A stretch of 64,000 bases of DNA from Pseudomonas yamanorum. Its GTDB lineage: Bacteria; Pseudomonadota; Gammaproteobacteria; Pseudomonadales; Pseudomonadaceae. Within the stretch, counting starts at the first letter, position 1, and each line of letters starts with the position of its first letter. The notes beneath the pieces are model-generated. The model did not search any database, was not told the origin of the DNA, and saw only the letters and a program-made list of their open reading frames with translations. The stretch is taken from contig NZ_JACARE010000003.1 of NCBI RefSeq assembly GCF_013386765.1, positions 250,855 to 314,854 on the forward strand, given 5' to 3'. Below, piece by piece: positions 22,510 to 31,029 of the stretch. The position numbers and the translations under genes were made by a program.

Positions 22510-23994
22510 ATGAGCGTAAGTAATCCTACCTTGATCACATTTGTGATCTATATCGCTGCCATGGTGCTGATCGGCTTCATGGCCTATCGCTCCACCAATA
22601 ACCTTTCCGACTACATTCTGGGCGGTCGCAGCCTCGGCAGCGTGGTCACCGCGCTCTCGGCCGGCGCCTCGGACATGAGCGGCTGGTTGCTGATGGGCTT
22701 GCCCGGCGCGATCTACATGTCTGGCCTGTCGGAAAGCTGGATCGCCATCGGCCTGATCGTTGGTGCCTACCTGAACTGGCTGTTTGTAGCCGGTCGCCTG
22801 CGGGTGCAGACCGAGCACAACGGCGACGCCCTGACGCTGCCGGATTACTTCTCCAGCCGTTTCGAAGATAAAAGCGGCCTGCTGCGGATCATCTCTGCAG
22901 TGGTGATCCTGGTGTTCTTCACCATTTACTGCGCTTCCGGCATCGTGGCCGGCGCCCGCCTGTTTGAAAGCACCTTCGGCATGTCCTACGAGACCGCGCT
23001 GTGGGCCGGTGCTGCCGCGACGATTGCCTACACCTTTGTCGGTGGTTTCCTGGCGGTGAGCTGGACAGACACCGTACAAGCCACGCTGATGATCTTCGCC
23101 CTGCTGCTGACTCCGATCATCGTGCTGCTGGCCACCGGTGGCGTCGATACCACCTTCCTGGCGATCGAAGCGCAGAACCCTGACAACTTCAACATGCTGA
23201 AAAACACCACCTTCATCGGCATCATTTCGCTGATGGGCTGGGGCCTGGGTTACTTCGGCCAGCCGCACATCCTCGCGCGTTTCATGGCGGCGGATTCGGT
23301 GAAGTCGATCGCCAATGCGCGTCGTATCTCCATGACCTGGATGATCCTGTGCCTGGGCGGCACCGTGGCGGTGGGCTTCTTCGGTATTGCCTACTTCTCG
23401 GCGCACCCGGAAGTCGCCGGCCCCGTGACCGAGAACCACGAGCGTGTGTTCATCGAACTGGCCAAGCTGCTGTTCAACCCGTGGATTGCCGGTGTGCTGC
23501 TGTCGGCCATCCTGGCGGCGGTAATGAGCACCCTGAGCTGCCAGTTGCTGGTGTGCTCCAGCGCCCTGACCGAAGACTTCTACAAAACCTTCCTGCGCAA
23601 AAACGCCTCCCAGGTTGAACTGGTATGGGTCGGTCGTGCCATGGTGCTGCTGGTGGCGCTGATCGCCATCGCCATGGCCGCCAACCCGGAAAACCGCGTA
23701 CTGGGCCTGGTGAGCTACGCGTGGGCCGGTTTTGGTGCTGCGTTCGGTCCTGTAGTGCTGATCTCCGTCCTGTGGAAAGGCATGACGCGCAATGGCGCGC
23801 TGGCCGGCATCCTGGTGGGCGCGATCACGGTGATTGTGTGGAAGCACTTCAGCCTGCTGGGTCTGTACGAAATCATCCCGGGCTTTATCTTCGCGAGCCT
23901 GGCGATCTACTTCGTGAGCAAGCTGGGCGCGCCGACGGCTGGCATGGTTCAGCGGTTTGATGCCGCCGAGGCGGATTACAACCTCAACAAGTAA
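22510..23994 (+). CDS. putP: Sodium/proline symporter PutP
   Basis: 494 residues of the sodium:solute symporter family with about 13 membrane helices. Diagnostic parts are the N-terminus (TLITFVIYIAAMVLIGFMAY), GGRSLGSVVTALSAGASDMSG, GLPGAIYMSG, and the core GWGLGYFGQPHILARFMAAD. It imports proline with Na+ to feed PutA, transcribed divergently 457 bases away. The ATG at 22510 follows a short spacer from a weak purine-rich site (AGGGCGTAA). A strong intrinsic terminator follows at 24025. Confidence 0.95.
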   Translation: MSVSNPTLITFVIYIAAMVLIGFMAYRSTNNLSDYILGGRSLGSVVTALSAGASDMSGWLLMGLPGAIYMSGLSESWIAIGLIVGAYLNWLFVAGRLRVQTEHNGDALTLPDYFSSRFEDKSGLLRIISAVVILVFFTIYCASGIVAGARLFESTFGMSYETALWAGAAATIAYTFVGGFLAVSWTDTVQATLMIFALLLTPIIVLLATGGVDTTFLAIEAQNPDNFNMLKNTTFIGIISLMGWGLGYFGQPHILARFMAADSVKSIANARRISMTWMILCLGGTVAVGFFGIAYFSAHPEVAGPVTENHERVFIELAKLLFNPWIAGVLLSAILAAVMSTLSCQLLVCSSALTEDFYKTFLRKNASQVELVWVGRAMVLLVALIAIAMAANPENRVLGLVSYAWAGFGAAFGPVVLISVLWKGMTRNGALAGILVGAITVIVWKHFSLLGLYEIIPGFIFASLAIYFVSKLGAPTAGMVQRFDAAEADYNLNK

Positions 23995-24024
23995 TCGGCG
24001 GGGGCTTGAATGCCCGCTGAACTG

Positions 24025-24064
24025 AAAACGGCCCGCATCTTTTGGATGACGGGCCGTTTTTTTT
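24025..24064 (+). terminator. Rho-independent terminator of putP
   Basis: The stem AACGGCCCG (24027-24035) pairs with CGGGCCGTT (24050-24058), the loop is 14 bases, and a run of T follows to 24064, 30 bases after the putP stop. Confidence 0.93.
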
Positions 24065-24088
24065 GAAAGGCTTAAAGGCCGCAGTTTT

Positions 24089-24478
24089 TTACAGCGTAAG
24101 GTAATAGCAAAAGTAGAAGATTGCCGCAGCTGTTATCCACATCAGTCCGAAAATAGCAGTGCAGTGCAGTAGGTATTTCAGGCCTTTCGGAAAGTCTTGT
24201 ACCTGCTGTAAATCGATGATGCCGCGTCTTGCATTTCGTTTGGTAAACACGAGTGCCGCATAGACTGCACCTAGTCTTAGCATTCTGCCTCGCGGCGAGC
24301 TTCCCCAAAAGCCACTATGGAACTCGACAAGGCGACACTTGTTGAGATGGCTTTCCATTACCTCAAGCTTTCGGTAAGCCAGGTACATTCCGAACATGCC
24401 GTAAGCAATCATGAGAAATGAGGAGCCTATAAGCACCAGATCTTTCAAGGGGTACTGGAGGGCGTGGTCAATGTTCAT
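24089..24478 (-). CDS. Small membrane protein, candidate immunity protein
   Basis: 129 residues from the ATG at 24478. There are two clear membrane helices at the N-terminal (LVLIGSSFLMIAYGMFGMYLAY) and C-terminal (IFGLMWITAAAIFYFCYYLTL) ends, a possible third in the middle (MLRLGAVYAALVF), and a charged loop. No family recognised. Its start lies inside the last codons of the toxin-like ORF upstream (11-base overlap), the usual arrangement of a secreted pore-forming effector with its membrane immunity protein. Base composition is lower in G+C than neighbours, suggesting transfer. Role is inferred from arrangement only. Confidence 0.55.
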   Translation of the reverse strand: MNIDHALQYPLKDLVLIGSSFLMIAYGMFGMYLAYRKLEVMESHLNKCRLVEFHSGFWGSSPRGRMLRLGAVYAALVFTKRNARRGIIDLQQVQDFPKGLKYLLHCTAIFGLMWITAAAIFYFCYYLTL

Positions 24479-25106
24479 ACAATAGATCCCCGATTTTTTC
24501 GCCGGCAATCCCAAGCAGATTTCCTCCGGCAGCGCCCCCAACACCACCCGCTATCAATAGGCAGCCTAATGACCCAGGGCCAGTTGTGGGCGCCAATACG
24601 AGAAAGCACAACCCGGAACCCGCGGCACCACCTAGAAAACCACCTGCTACCCCGCCCGCCAACTTCTCCACCTCCACATATCTCGCTTTCCTGCATTGCT
24701 CTTCTCTCCCTGTAGAGCAAGCCTCCTTGATTTCCAGCTCCGACGCCGTAGTGCTCAGCGCAATCCCCAGCGGTGTTCCATTTTTCAGCAGCTTGGCCGT
24801 CTTCGACACCCGCGCAAGCGTTTCGGAATACCTGTTGATTTCCCCGGTGTGCAGATAACTTCGGGTGGATATCCCGAGCATTTTCTTGATCGAACCCTCA
24901 TTGCGCAACCGGGTGCCGTAACGCGCAAAGCCTTGCATTTGCGCCTCCAGCTTGGCGAACAGGGTTCGGCGCCGCGCCAGGAAATCGTCCCGCACGGCAC
25001 CGCCGCCCTGGCGCAGGGACTGTTTGTACAGTGCATCAATTTCTTCGAGCGTTTTGCCAATGTCCTGCAAATTATGCGGTCCTTTCCGATGGAGATGGCA
25101 CCGCAA
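24468..25106 (-). pseudogene. Glycine-zipper toxin-like ORF, probably 5'-truncated T6SS effector remnant
   Basis: 212 codons from a TTG at 25106; an in-frame stop (25116-25118) lies just upstream and the first Met is about 55 residues in. The first ~130 residues are helical and charged (LEEIDALYKQSLRQ; AKLEAQMQGFARYGTRLRNE). The C-terminal part is a glycine-rich hydrophobic zipper (GGVAGGFLGGAAGSG ... LIAGGVGGAAGGNLLGIAG) of a kind seen in membrane-inserting toxins. No N-terminal delivery domain is present, so I read it as the 3' part of a larger effector. An AGGTGA 9 bases before the TTG leaves some chance it is translated as is. Likely partner: the overlapping membrane protein. Confidence 0.5.
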
Positions 25107-25174
25107 TTTAAGGGCTCACCTGGGGGATGTGAGCGTTGAATGTGAGGCGTTTTTTATACTTTGGGAAAAGGGCT

Positions 25175-25208
25175 ACAAACTACCGTCTGCTATCTGACAG
25201 TAGTTTGT
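25175..25208 (-). terminator. Inverted repeat downstream of DUF2165 gene
   Basis: ACAAACTAC (25175-25183) pairs with GTAGTTTGT (25200-25208), and the stem extends inward by GTC/GAC around one mismatch. On the minus strand it is followed by AGCCCTTTT. It is placed to end the DUF2165 transcript before the toxin-like ORF. Confidence 0.55.
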
Positions 25209-25243
25209 GAAAGAGCATCCACCGGCGTCGATTTCGTAGTCTT

Positions 25244-25738
25244 TCAGCCGTGATCAGCATCCGGCTGATTAAGAAAAATCAGCACACCCAGGATCGCCAT
25301 ATAAAACTTGAACGCGGCTTCCTGGCCGTTCCACTGATGGGATTGCCACATCAGGAACCATTCGCCGCCGATCACCATGAAGCCGAAAAACCACACCACA
25401 AACCCGAGGGTCAGACCCGTGACTGCGCCTTTCTTGGCGCGGTTGAACTCGGCGCCGGTGGCACGGCGAGCCCGCCACAAGGCCAGCGCGCCTCGTGCCA
25501 GCAACACTGCCGTCAGTGCCTCACCCGCAATGATCAGCCAATACGCAGCGTGCCACAGCCACGGGGTGGTGATGGACCGATACATCGCGGCGTTGCCCGG
25601 GAAGGTGGTGTCCATGCTCAGCACATGTTTGACGAAGGCGAAGTTGGAGCCGTAGTCGGTGATGTTGCTGAAGGCGACGAGTGTGGCGAAGGCTGCCAGG
25701 GCCAGGGTCAGGACGATTTTTGCGTAACGGGTGGCCAT
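25244..25738 (-). CDS. DUF2165 family membrane protein
   Basis: 164 residues with four membrane helices: near 5-25 (IVLTLALAAFATLVAFSNITDYG), 60-80, 105-125 and 135-155 (AILGVLIFL). The pattern YGSNFAFVKHVLSMDTTFPG and the tail GGEWFLMWQSHQWNGQEAAF are typical of DUF2165. Its function is unknown. The ATG at 25738 is chosen for the family N-terminus (MATRYAKIVL). It separates the toxin-like ORF from vgrG and shows no obvious link to secretion. Confidence 0.85.
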   Translation of the reverse strand: MATRYAKIVLTLALAAFATLVAFSNITDYGSNFAFVKHVLSMDTTFPGNAAMYRSITTPWLWHAAYWLIIAGEALTAVLLARGALALWRARRATGAEFNRAKKGAVTGLTLGFVVWFFGFMVIGGEWFLMWQSHQWNGQEAAFKFYMAILGVLIFLNQPDADHG

Positions 25739-25925
25739 GTTTTTTCCATTGTCATGGGGCGATGGGGATGAATACGCTAGCACGCTGGTGGTAGGGCTTC
25801 GACGCCTGATACATGAAGATTAAAGCGCCTGGGATGTAGGGATTTACTGATTTGCCTGCGGCGCGCTCAGCTTGGCAAAAAGCTGGTGCAGAATCGCTCG
25901 CCCACTACTCGCAGAGAAACACCGG

Positions 25926-27947
25926 ATGTTCGCTCCTGCCAATCAAAGTGCTTTCACCCTGACCCTCGACGGTATGCCCAGTGATCTCAAGGTTTATGAG
26001 TTCAAGGGCAACGAAGCCATCAGCCAGCCTTTTCGCTTTGACCTGGACCTGGTCAGCGAGCAGCCAGACCTTGACCTTGAGAGCCTCCTGCATCGGCAGG
26101 CCTTCCTGGGCTTTGATGCCCAGGGGCACGGCGTTCACGGCCAGGTCTACCGCGTTGCCCAAGGCGATTCCGGCCGGCGCCTGACGCGCTACCAGATCAG
26201 CCTGGTGCCACGCCTGGCCTACCTGCAACACAGCAGTCATCAACGTATTTTCCAGCACCAGAGCGTGCCGCAGATCATCAGGCAGGTGCTGGAGGGGCAG
26301 GGTATCCAGGGCGATGCATTCGAATTCAGGCTGGGCGCTGAGTATCCCGAGCGCGAGTACTGCGTGCAGTTCGGCGAAAGCGATCTGGGGTTTATCCAGC
26401 GGCTGTGTGCCGAATTGGGGATTCACTACCATTTCCAGCACAGCCCCGACGGGCACCTGTTGGTGTTTGGCGATGACCAGGCGGTGTTCAGCCAGGGCGA
26501 GCAGCCGACGGAGTATGCGCCTGGCTCAGGGATGGTCGCCGATACCCCCGTGATCAAGCGCTTTTCAGTGCGCCTGGAAACCCGGACAACGGGTGTGAAC
26601 CTGCGGGATTATGACTTTCGCAAACCGCGCTTGCAGCTGGAAAGCGAAGTGCTCGGTGAACAGCTCCCGTCCCTGGAAAATCACGATTACCCCGGGCATT
26701 TCACTGACCGTCCCCATGGCAAACACCTGGCGCAACGGGCCCTTGAGCGGCACCGCGGCGACTATCGCCAGGCCCATGGCAGTGGTGATCAGCCGGCGTT
26801 GGTCAGTGGTCAGTTCTTCAAGCTGGCAGCGCATCCACGGGAGGAGTGGAATGATCTGTGGCTGGTGACGCAGATCACTCATACCGGCAGCCAGCCGCAG
26901 GTGCTCGAAGAGTCTGTGGGCGATGGAGCCGCCCAGGGCTACAGCAACACCTTCGTCGCCACGCCGTGGGACACGGTGTTTCGCCCCGGGCTACCGCCGC
27001 CACGCACGCCGATATCCGGTTACCAGAATGCGCTGGTCACCGGGCCCGTCGACAGTGAAATTCATTGTGATGAGTACGGCCGGGTCAAGGTGCAACTGGC
27101 CTGGGATCGCGCTGGCGCAAACAACGAACACTCCAGCTGCTGGCTGCGGGTGGCCAGTGGCTGGGCCCATGAGCATTACGGCGCGGTGTTGATCCCGAGG
27201 GTGGGCATGGAAGTGCTGGTGGGCTTCGTCGACGGCGACGCCGACACGCCGCTGGTGGTCGGTTGCCTCGCCAACGCGGCGACGCCGGTGCCGCTGGACC
27301 TGCCGGCGGACAAGACCCGCAGCATCTTCCGTAGCCAGACCAGTCCCGGCGGCGGTGGCTATAACGAGTTGCGCATCGAGGACCGCAAGGGCGCCGAGGA
27401 AATCTACCTGCGGGCCCAGCGCAACTGGACCCAACACGTACTCCACGACCAGCACGTGCAGGTCGACAATCAACGCAGTGTGATCATCAAAGGTCTCGAC
27501 CGTCACGAGCTTCAGGGCGAAGAGCAGCGCACCGTTCACGGTAACCGCCTGACTGAACTCAAGCAGGACGATCACCTGATGATCGCCGGCTCGCAGCAGG
27601 TGCGTGCCGGGCTGACCATTCAAATCGGCGCGGGGCAAAGCATTGTTATCGATGCGGGCGCCAGCGCGACCCTCCAGGCTGGTGGGCAGTGGATCAATGT
27701 GTCGGCGGGCGGGATTTTCAGCAGCGTTCCGATCCAGCTGGGCGGGGCGCCAGCACCGGCGGGAGCACCGCTGATGCCAGGGTTACAGGAACAACTGCTG
27801 GCGGTAATTCCTGCACCACTGAGTGCCGTGCAGGTGTTCAGCCTGAAACGCGGTGCGCCCTTTTGTGAGGAGTGCGAGCGCTGCCGGAATGGCGCGTGCA
27901 ATACGTCTCTGCATCGCAGTGCATCGTTGGCTGGAGGTGCACCATGA
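25926..27947 (+). CDS. vgrG: Type VI secretion tip protein VgrG (TssI)
   Basis: 673 residues. The gp27-like N-terminal module (~1-360) contains GESDLGFIQRLCAELGIHYH. The gp5-like OB domain follows (DEYGRVKVQLAWDR; SSCWLRVASGWAHEHYGAVLIPRVGMEVLVGF), and the C-terminal beta-helix has RIEDRKGAEEIYLRAQRNWT and repeating valine/glycine strands. VgrG trimers form the puncturing tip and carry effectors. The tail is odd: CEECERCRNGAC, a CxxCxxC cluster, before the stop. The ATG at 25926 gives the usual MFAPANQSAFTLT start. It overlaps the adaptor gene by ATGA. No other T6SS structural genes are in the window. Confidence 0.95.
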   Translation: MFAPANQSAFTLTLDGMPSDLKVYEFKGNEAISQPFRFDLDLVSEQPDLDLESLLHRQAFLGFDAQGHGVHGQVYRVAQGDSGRRLTRYQISLVPRLAYLQHSSHQRIFQHQSVPQIIRQVLEGQGIQGDAFEFRLGAEYPEREYCVQFGESDLGFIQRLCAELGIHYHFQHSPDGHLLVFGDDQAVFSQGEQPTEYAPGSGMVADTPVIKRFSVRLETRTTGVNLRDYDFRKPRLQLESEVLGEQLPSLENHDYPGHFTDRPHGKHLAQRALERHRGDYRQAHGSGDQPALVSGQFFKLAAHPREEWNDLWLVTQITHTGSQPQVLEESVGDGAAQGYSNTFVATPWDTVFRPGLPPPRTPISGYQNALVTGPVDSEIHCDEYGRVKVQLAWDRAGANNEHSSCWLRVASGWAHEHYGAVLIPRVGMEVLVGFVDGDADTPLVVGCLANAATPVPLDLPADKTRSIFRSQTSPGGGGYNELRIEDRKGAEEIYLRAQRNWTQHVLHDQHVQVDNQRSVIIKGLDRHELQGEEQRTVHGNRLTELKQDDHLMIAGSQQVRAGLTIQIGAGQSIVIDAGASATLQAGGQWINVSAGGIFSSVPIQLGGAPAPAGAPLMPGLQEQLLAVIPAPLSAVQVFSLKRGAPFCEECERCRNGACNTSLHRSASLAGGAP

Positions 27948-28657
27948 ATTCTCCCGGGCTCTGGCTTGAGTCTGCGCCGTTGCAGGCGGGTGAGCAGTTG
28001 TTTGCGGTGTTGGGCAATGCCAGTGACTGCAAGCCGCTCGAGGCCTGGCGTCGTACCGATGGGCGGGCACTCAGTCCAATCTGGGCGGGTACCGAGTATG
28101 CAGCGTGGGATGAGGTGATGCCCTGCGTTGCAGTAGTTGCCGTTGATAGTGCTTTTCTGGAATGGGCCGCTGAATGCGAAGGTACCGACTGGGGTTGGCT
28201 GGCCGTGTCGTCCTGTTCTCTGCAAACCGTTGCCGAGCATTTGCGCAGCCTGACCAAGGTGCTGTTGCCGGATGGGCAGACGGTGTTTTTTCGCTTTTGG
28301 GATGGAGCCTACACGCTGCCTGTTTTGCAGGCGCTAGGGCCTGGGGCGCGGGAGTTGCTCCCTGTATTCAGTCGCTACTGGATCAATGGTCACCCGCATG
28401 AGGTCGCGATCTCGACGGCGGGAGCGGCAAAGCCCAGCCCGTGGTGGAAAGTGCCGCCGCAGGTTCTCCAACACCTGAGTGACCAATCGAGCGTCACGCT
28501 GGTAGACAACCTGCTGCAATGGCTGGAAGAACAGCGCCCGGACCTGCACAGCGCCTTTGCGCCGGCGACCTTGAAACACAAGGTCGCTCACTTTGCGCGC
28601 GGGCCGGATGTCAGCCATCAGGCGTTGGCTGCGTGGCTGGCCTCAGAGTTGGGTTGA
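27944..28657 (+). CDS. DUF4123 adaptor/chaperone for a T6SS effector
   Basis: 237 residues of the DUF4123 type: an N-terminal ligand-like fold with LFAVLGNASDCKPLEAWRR, then GWLAVSSCSLQTVAEHLRSL and VFFRFWDGAYTLPVLQALGP. DUF4123 proteins bind an effector and load it on the cognate VgrG, and their gene normally stands between vgrG and effector. Here it is followed, with a 15-base tail-to-tail overlap, by metY on the other strand, so no effector gene is present downstream. The start at 27944 has GGAGG seven bases upstream and overlaps the vgrG stop. Confidence 0.88.
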   Translation: MNSPGLWLESAPLQAGEQLFAVLGNASDCKPLEAWRRTDGRALSPIWAGTEYAAWDEVMPCVAVVAVDSAFLEWAAECEGTDWGWLAVSSCSLQTVAEHLRSLTKVLLPDGQTVFFRFWDGAYTLPVLQALGPGARELLPVFSRYWINGHPHEVAISTAGAAKPSPWWKVPPQVLQHLSDQSSVTLVDNLLQWLEEQRPDLHSAFAPATLKHKVAHFARGPDVSHQALAAWLASELG

Positions 28658-29920
28658 AGCCAGGGACTGCTGCAGGTCCTCGATCAGGTCTTCAATGGCT
28701 TCGATGCCCACCGACAGGCGAATCATTTCCGGCTTCACTCCGGCCTTTGCCTGTTCCTGTTCATTCATCTGGCGATGGGTGGTAGATGCCGGATGGCAGG
28801 CCAGGGATTTGGCATCGCCGATGTTCACCAGGCGCTTGAAGATTTGCAGTGAGTCGTAGAACCGCACGCCGGCCTCGTAACCGCCCTTCAGGCCGAACGA
28901 AAGAATCGCCGACGGTTTGCCCTGCATGTATTTCTGCGCCAGATGATGGTGCGGGTGATCCGGCAGGCCGGCATAGCTGACCCATTCCACCTGTTCGTGG
29001 TCTTGCAGGAAATGCGCGATCTTCAGCGCGTTCTCGGTATGGCGCTCCATGCGCAAGGCCAGGGTTTCCAAACCTTGCAGCAGCAGGAATGCATTCATCG
29101 GCGCCAGGGCCGCGCCGGTGTTGCGCAGGGGTACAGTGCGGGCTCGGGCGATAAACGCGGCGGGGCCGAATTTCTCGGTGTAGACCACGCCGTGATAGGC
29201 CGGCTCGGGCTGGTTGAGACTGGGGAATTTCTCCGGGTACTGCGTCCAGGGAAAGGTGCCGCTGTCGACGATTACGCCACCCAGCGAGTTGCCATGCCCG
29301 CCCACGTATTTGGTCACCGAGTGCACGACGATGTCGGCGCCGAACTGGATCGGTTTGCACAGGATCGGCGTGGCCACCGTGTTATCCACCATCAGCGGCA
29401 CGCCGCGGGCGTGGGCGACATCGGCCAGGGCTTCGATGTCGATGATATTGCCCGCCGGGTTGCCGATACTTTCGCAGTACACCAGCTTGGTGTTGTCATC
29501 GATCAGTTCGGCGATGGCTTCGGCGCAGTCGTCACGGGCGAAACGCACGTCGACGCCAAAGCTCGGCAGCAAGTGGGCGAACAGGGTGTAGGTGCCGCCG
29601 TACAGCTGCGGCGTGGTCACGATGTTGTCGCCGGCGCGGGTCAGGGTCTGGATCGCATAGTGGATCGCCGCGCTGCCGGCCGACACGGCCAGGGCCGCGA
29701 TGCCGCCTTCCAGCGCCGCGATGCGTTGCTCCAGCACGTCGTTGGTGGGGTTCATGATGCGGGTGTAGATATTGCCGGGCACGTCCAGGTTGAACAGATC
29801 GGCACCGTGCTGGGCGTTATCGAATTCGAAGGCGACGTTCTGGTAGATCGGCACGGCGACGGCCTTGGTGGTGGGGTCCGACTTGAAGCCGTGGTGCAGG
29901 GCGATGGTGGCGTCTTTCAT
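28643..29920 (-). CDS. metY: O-acetylhomoserine aminocarboxypropyltransferase (MetY)
   Basis: 425 residues of the Cys/Met-metabolism PLP family. The PLP lysine is K204 in HSVTKYVGGHG. Other marks are SAGSAAIHYAIQTL, the PQLYGGTYTLF aromatic stacking segment, and the Asp of VDNTVATPILCKP. The length (425) and the N-terminus DATIALHHGFKSDPTTKAVA point to the O-acetyl(succinyl)homoserine sulfhydrylase subgroup and away from cystathionine synthases. It makes homocysteine directly from sulfide. GGAGG lies 12 bases before the ATG, slightly long. Confidence 0.93.
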   Translation of the reverse strand: MKDATIALHHGFKSDPTTKAVAVPIYQNVAFEFDNAQHGADLFNLDVPGNIYTRIMNPTNDVLEQRIAALEGGIAALAVSAGSAAIHYAIQTLTRAGDNIVTTPQLYGGTYTLFAHLLPSFGVDVRFARDDCAEAIAELIDDNTKLVYCESIGNPAGNIIDIEALADVAHARGVPLMVDNTVATPILCKPIQFGADIVVHSVTKYVGGHGNSLGGVIVDSGTFPWTQYPEKFPSLNQPEPAYHGVVYTEKFGPAAFIARARTVPLRNTGAALAPMNAFLLLQGLETLALRMERHTENALKIAHFLQDHEQVEWVSYAGLPDHPHHHLAQKYMQGKPSAILSFGLKGGYEAGVRFYDSLQIFKRLVNIGDAKSLACHPASTTHRQMNEQEQAKAGVKPEMIRLSVGIEAIEDLIEDLQQSLASTQL

Positions 29921-30094
29921 GAGTTTTTATGACCTCCATGGATAATTGCTGGCCACAATAAATCCGCTTCTGTGCCGGCAATTAGACTATTTTTGGCACA
30001 GCTCCTGCGTTTGCGGCATAAGCACCACCTGACGCGCAGCCCTGCACCTTTGCCTGCGTAAAAGGTAAACTTCGCCCCCTGCGCAGGAGCAACC

Positions 30095-30931
30095 ATGAAT
30101 TATCGTCACGCCTTTCACGCCGGCAACCACGCCGATGTCTTCAAACACCTGACCTTGACCCGCCTCATCGCCCTGATGTCGCGCAAGGAACAGCCGTTTG
30201 CCTATCTCGATACCCACGCCGGCATTGGTCTGTACGACCTGCAGGGCGACCAGGCGAACCGCACCGGTGAGTACCTGGAAGGCATCGCACGCCTGTGGGG
30301 CCAGGCTGACCTGCCACCGCTGACCGCCGATTACATGCGTGTGCTGCACGAGATGAACCCGGATGGCGAGTTGCGCTACTACCCCGGCTCACCAGAGCTG
30401 GCGCGGCGCCTGACACGACCTCAGGACCGTGTGCTGCTCAACGAGAAACACCCGGAAGACGGCCTGCTGCTCAAGGACAACATGAAGGGCGACCGTCGGG
30501 TGAAAGTCCACCTCGGCGAAGGCTGGCATGTGCCACGGGCGCTGCTGCCGGTGCCGGAAAAACGCGCGCTGATGCTGATTGATCCGCCGTTCGAAAAGCT
30601 TGATGAGATGCAGCGCTGCGCCGCTTCCCTCAAGGAAGCCGTGAGCCGGATGCGCCAGACAGTGGCCGCGATCTGGTACCCGGTGAAAGACCAGCGCATG
30701 CTGCGCCGCTTCTACCAGGACCTGGCTGGCACCGGTGCGCCGAAGCTGCTGCGGGTGGAATTGCTGGTGCATCCGCTGGACACGCCCAACACCCTGACCG
30801 GCTCGGGCCTGGCGATTGCCAATCCGCCGTGGGGGTTGGAGGAGGAGTTGCGTGAGCTGTTGCCGTGGTTGTCCAAGCAGCTTGGGCAAACCCAGGGTGG
30901 GTGGCAGATGGATTGGCTGATCGCTGAATAG
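30095..30931 (+). CDS. rlmJ: 23S rRNA (adenine2030-N6)-methyltransferase RlmJ
   Basis: 278 residues. It starts MNYRHAFHAGNHADVFKH, the RlmJ signature in which the SAM/substrate site is built from the N-terminus. It then has YLDTHAGIGLYDL (SAM-binding glycine motif, modified) and the catalytic LMLIDPPFEKLDEM, the DPPF motif of N6-adenine methylases. It methylates A2030 of 23S rRNA. An AGGAGC site precedes the ATG. A perfect palindromic repeat separates it from convergent msrA. Confidence 0.95.
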   Translation: MNYRHAFHAGNHADVFKHLTLTRLIALMSRKEQPFAYLDTHAGIGLYDLQGDQANRTGEYLEGIARLWGQADLPPLTADYMRVLHEMNPDGELRYYPGSPELARRLTRPQDRVLLNEKHPEDGLLLKDNMKGDRRVKVHLGEGWHVPRALLPVPEKRALMLIDPPFEKLDEMQRCAASLKEAVSRMRQTVAAIWYPVKDQRMLRRFYQDLAGTGAPKLLRVELLVHPLDTPNTLTGSGLAIANPPWGLEEELRELLPWLSKQLGQTQGGWQMDWLIAE

Positions 30932-30953
30932 TTGTATCGTTTGCTGGATCGCT

Positions 30954-31019
30954 ATCGCGGGCAAGCCCGGCTCCCACATTGGAACGCATTCCAATGTGGG
31001 AGCCGGGCTTGCCCGCGAT
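30954..31019. repeat. Perfect 31-bp palindromic REP element (copy 4)
   Basis: Two 31-base arms are exact reverse complements around a 4-base loop (CGCA), with no spacer: two REP units brought tip to tail. It lies between the converging rlmJ and msrA genes, 22 bases after one stop and 10 before the other, and would form a very stable hairpin in either transcript, acting as a bidirectional transcript end. Confidence 0.95.
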
Positions 31020-31029
31020 GCTTTTGGCG

